Part shown: positions 61,713 through 64,000 of the stretch, in pieces | How the letters are laid out: each line of letters begins with the position of its first letter | Position numbering within the stretch: position 1 is the first letter of the stretch | NCBI GenBank assembly: GCA_021812385.1 | Contig: JAKANO010000003.1 | Span: 186,001 to 250,000 of the forward strand | Direction of reading: 5' to 3' | Origin: Pseudomonadota bacterium | GTDB lineage: Bacteria > Pseudomonadota > Gammaproteobacteria > Burkholderiales > Thiobacteraceae | Length of the DNA stretch: 64,000 nucleotides | The notes under the pieces: model-generated | Told to the model about the DNA's origin: nothing | Databases searched by the model: none | Seen by the model: only the letters and a program-made list of their open reading frames with translations | Position numbers and translations under genes: made by a program

Positions 61713-62237
61713 CTATTTGTAACTGTCGGCTAAGCGCATGTAATGCTGTGCCGAGTAATCGAAGTAGGCCAACTCCTCTGCCGTGAGCGGCCGCAATTGT
61801 TTTGCCGGGCGACCGAGATAGAGGTAGCCGCCTTGCAGCGTTTTGCCTTCCGGCACCAAGCTGCCGGCGCCGAGCAACACGCGCGGTTCGAGCACGGCTT
61901 TGTCCATGACGATCGAGCCCATGCCGATCAGGCATTCGTCGCCGATGGTGCAGCCGTGCAAGATCACGCTGTGGCCGACGGTCACGCGTTCGCCGATGAG
62001 CAGCGGCGCGCCGAGCGCATCCCAGGCGCTCTTATGCGAGACATGCAGCATGGAAAGGTCTTGGATATTAGTGCCGGCGCCGATGTGGATGTGATTCACA
62101 TCGCCGCGAATTACCGCATTGCACCACACCGATACATCCGCACCGAGAATGACTTCGCCGATGATTTGCGCGCTGGGGTGGATGTAGGCGCTGGCATGAA
62201 TTTGCGGATGGATCGCGTGGTGCGGGATGATGTTCAT
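61713..62237 (-). CDS. gamma-carbonic anhydrase-like protein
   Basis: A 174-residue left-handed beta-helix protein (YrdA/CaiE-type). Hexapeptide repeats run IHASAYIHPSAQIIGEVILGADVSVWCNAVIRGDVNHIHIGAGTNIQDLSMLHV in part, and the zinc-ligand histidines are visible (HVSHK and VGHSVILHGC). The C-terminal helix LTAEELAYFDYSAQHYMRLA is typical. The ATG at 62237 gives the usual MNIIP start; the open frame extends further but lacks family sequence. It is divergent from prlC. Confidence 0.93.
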   Translation of the reverse strand: MNIIPHHAIHPQIHASAYIHPSAQIIGEVILGADVSVWCNAVIRGDVNHIHIGAGTNIQDLSMLHVSHKSAWDALGAPLLIGERVTVGHSVILHGCTIGDECLIGMGSIVMDKAVLEPRVLLGAGSLVPEGKTLQGGYLYLGRPAKQLRPLTAEELAYFDYSAQHYMRLADSYK

Positions 62238-62295
62238 GGATGGCCTCTCAAGATTGGCTAGTATAATGAGGCAATCGTTTCCTTGAAAGAAAACC

Positions 62296-64000
62296 ATGAA
62301 CCCCTTATTGGATTTTAGCGGTCTGCCGCGTTTTGCCGAGGTCAAGGCGGAGCATGTCACGCCCGCGATCGAACAGTTGTTGGCCGCGAATCGCGCGCTG
62401 GTGGAAAAGCTCGTCGCCGATGCTGGCGCCACCAGTTGGGCTGCTTTTGTCGCGCCGCTGGAAGATGCGAACGAGCAATTATCGCGCGCCTGGTCGCAGG
62501 TCTCGCATTTGAATGCCGTGGTGAATAGCCCGGAACTGCGCGCGGTATACAACGAAAATCTGCCGAAAATTACCGAGTTCTATGCCGATCTGTCGCAGAA
62601 CCTCAAGCTGTTCGAAAAATTCAAGGCGCTGAAAGCATCGCCCGAATACGCGCAATTATCGGCGCCGCAAAAAAAGATCGTCGATAATGAAATTCGCGAT
62701 TTTCGTTTAGGCGGCGCGGAACTGGCGGAGGCGCAAAAAGAACGCTTCAAGGCGATCCAAGAAGATCTGGCATCGGCGGCGGCCAAGTTCGAGGAAAACC
62801 TGCTCGACACCACCAATGCCTACGCCAAGTATGTGGAGCGTGCCGAGGAAGTCGCGGGGCTGCCCGCCGACGTGCTGCAGACGGCGCAAGAAGCCGCGAT
62901 TGCCGATGGTAAGACGGGATGGAAATTTACCCTGCATGCGCCATCGTATATGCCGGTGATGCAATACGCCGAGCACCGCCCCTTGCGCGAGGAAATTTAC
63001 CGCGCCTATTCCACGCGCGCTTCGGAGTTCGGCAAACCGGAATGGGATAACACCGCCTTGATCAAACAGATTCTCCAGCTGCGGCAAGAGGCCGCGCAAT
63101 TGCTGGGGTTCAAGAGTTACGCCGAAGTTTCCTTGGCCACCAAAATGGCGCAGACCCCGGCGGAGGTGCTGGATTTTCTCCAGTCTTTGGCTGCGCGTGC
63201 CAAGCCGTTCGCGCAGCAGGACTTGGCCGAGTTGCGTGCGTTCGCTGCGGAACAATATGACATGCAAGATTTGCAAGCTTGGGATGTGGGCTACTACAGC
63301 GAAAAGTTGCGCGAAGCGCGCTATGGTTTTTCCGATGAAGAAGTGAAGCAATATTTTCCAGAAAGCCCAGTGTTGGCTGGGATGTTCAAAGTGGTGGAAA
63401 CCATTTATGATCTAAAAATCCATGCCACCCATGCGCCGGTGTGGCATCCCGATGTGCGGTTTTTTTCGCTCACCGATCAGACTGGCCAGTTGGTGGGCCA
63501 GTTCTACCTCGATTTGTACGCGCGCAATCATAAGCGCGGCGGTGCTTGGATGGACGATGCGATTACGCGGCGCCGCAGAAACGCCGCGATTCAAACCCCG
63601 GTGGCCTATCTCACCTGCAACTTCTCCGCCCCGGTCGGGGGGAAGCCCGCGCTGTTCACGCATGATGAAGTGATCACGCTGTTCCACGAATTCGGTCATG
63701 GCTTGCACCACCTGCTGACGAAGATCGAGGATCTCGGCGTGTCCGGCATCAACGGCGTGGAATGGGATGCGGTGGAATTGCCTTCGCAATTCATGGAAAA
63801 CTTTTGCTGGGAATGGGACGTGGTGCGCCACATGACCCGTCATGTCGATAGCGCAGAGCCTTTGCCGCGCGCCTTGTTCGACAAAATGTTGGCGGCGAAA
63901 AACTTCCAGAGCGGCATGCAGACCGTGCGTCAGATCGAATTCGCGCTGTTCGATATGCACCTGCACTATGACTTCGATAGCTTCGATTCGGGGCAAACCC
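62296..64000 (+). CDS. prlC: oligopeptidase A, 5' part
   Basis: A zinc metallopeptidase of family M3 that degrades short peptides and cleaved signal peptides in the cytoplasm. The first 568 codons are in the window (the family has about 680). It begins MNPLLDFSGLPRFAEVKAEHVTPAIEQLL, and the zinc motif HEFGHGLHH is at about residue 464, with the third ligand region ELPSQFMENF (Glu) following. The ATG at 62296 is used. The gene runs off the right edge with no stop. Confidence 0.96.
   Translation, partial: MNPLLDFSGLPRFAEVKAEHVTPAIEQLLAANRALVEKLVADAGATSWAAFVAPLEDANEQLSRAWSQVSHLNAVVNSPELRAVYNENLPKITEFYADLSQNLKLFEKFKALKASPEYAQLSAPQKKIVDNEIRDFRLGGAELAEAQKERFKAIQEDLASAAAKFEENLLDTTNAYAKYVERAEEVAGLPADVLQTAQEAAIADGKTGWKFTLHAPSYMPVMQYAEHRPLREEIYRAYSTRASEFGKPEWDNTALIKQILQLRQEAAQLLGFKSYAEVSLATKMAQTPAEVLDFLQSLAARAKPFAQQDLAELRAFAAEQYDMQDLQAWDVGYYSEKLREARYGFSDEEVKQYFPESPVLAGMFKVVETIYDLKIHATHAPVWHPDVRFFSLTDQTGQLVGQFYLDLYARNHKRGGAWMDDAITRRRRNAAIQTPVAYLTCNFSAPVGGKPALFTHDEVITLFHEFGHGLHHLLTKIEDLGVSGINGVEWDAVELPSQFMENFCWEWDVVRHMTRHVDSAEPLPRALFDKMLAAKNFQSGMQTVRQIEFALFDMHLHYDFDSFDSGQT

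Noticed and set aside
62238-62552. N-terminal extension of the gamma-carbonic anhydrase frame
   Set aside because: The extra 105 codons mirror prlC on the opposite strand and do not match the family, whose normal start is at 62237.

Overview
The window looks like a chromosomal segment of a betaproteobacterium. Evidence is the housekeeping gene content and order (uvrA divergent from an MFS gene followed by ssb; coaBC-dut divergent from radC; rpmB-rpmG next to a complete ccmABCDEFGHI operon), the MSHA-type pilus genes, a Zn-free L33 and moderately high GC. Genus cannot be fixed from the sequence alone. Type-IV-like pilus assembly genes, c-di-GMP enzymes, c-type cytochrome maturation and a DsrC-like protein suggest a respiring, surface-interacting bacterium, possibly in or near the Nitrosomonadales (inference).

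Layout. 1-2460 is accessory DNA: the start of a Mut7-C-type gene, an NTF2-like gene, and two unknown genes separated by integron attC-type sites with no integrase in the window. 2460-9258 is core: uvrA, a YajR-like MFS transporter overlapping ssb, a CBS-pair protein and an MBL/beta-CASP nuclease. 9255-13888 holds a sensorless histidine kinase with a response regulator-TPR protein, a DUF2189 membrane protein, a lone MlaF-like ATPase and a DsrC/TusE-like protein. 13966-23720 is a partial MSHA pilus locus (mshI, J, K, L, M, N and an MshQ-like adhesin) without the ATPase, platform and pilin genes.

23814-29719 runs leftward as a Nudix - secreted protein - mnmA - diguanylate cyclase cluster, followed by a Lys/Ala-rich secreted peptide, RluE, icd (rightward) and an unlisted 58-codon gene. 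29930-38366 holds a bifunctional mannose-1-P guanylyltransferase/isomerase, a GGQEF protein, cysM, a YdbH-YnbE-YdbL envelope lipid-transport operon, a DEDDy exonuclease and rlmD. 38431-47321 has a BI-1 family protein, tRNA-Ser(UGA) with a broken partial copy just upstream, mscL, a signalling operon (HD-GYP regulator, PhnD-like binding protein, hybrid kinase) and another diguanylate cyclase. 47408-57425 has dut, coaBC, radC, ccmI to ccmA (leftward) and rpmB-rpmG. 57554-64000 ends with a fatty-acid desaturase, an MscS-type channel, a secreted PLD nuclease, a secreted MBL hydrolase, a gamma-carbonic anhydrase-like protein and the first 568 codons of oligopeptidase A.

Themes: four c-di-GMP turnover proteins (23814, 31416, 40399, 45849) lie in the same window as pilus genes whose relatives are c-di-GMP controlled; envelope maintenance recurs (MlaF, YdbH/YnbE/YdbL, MscL, MscS, desaturase). 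The least explained parts are the integrase-less cassette cluster at the left edge, the interrupted tRNA-Ser copy at 39291-39401, and the partial msh locus.
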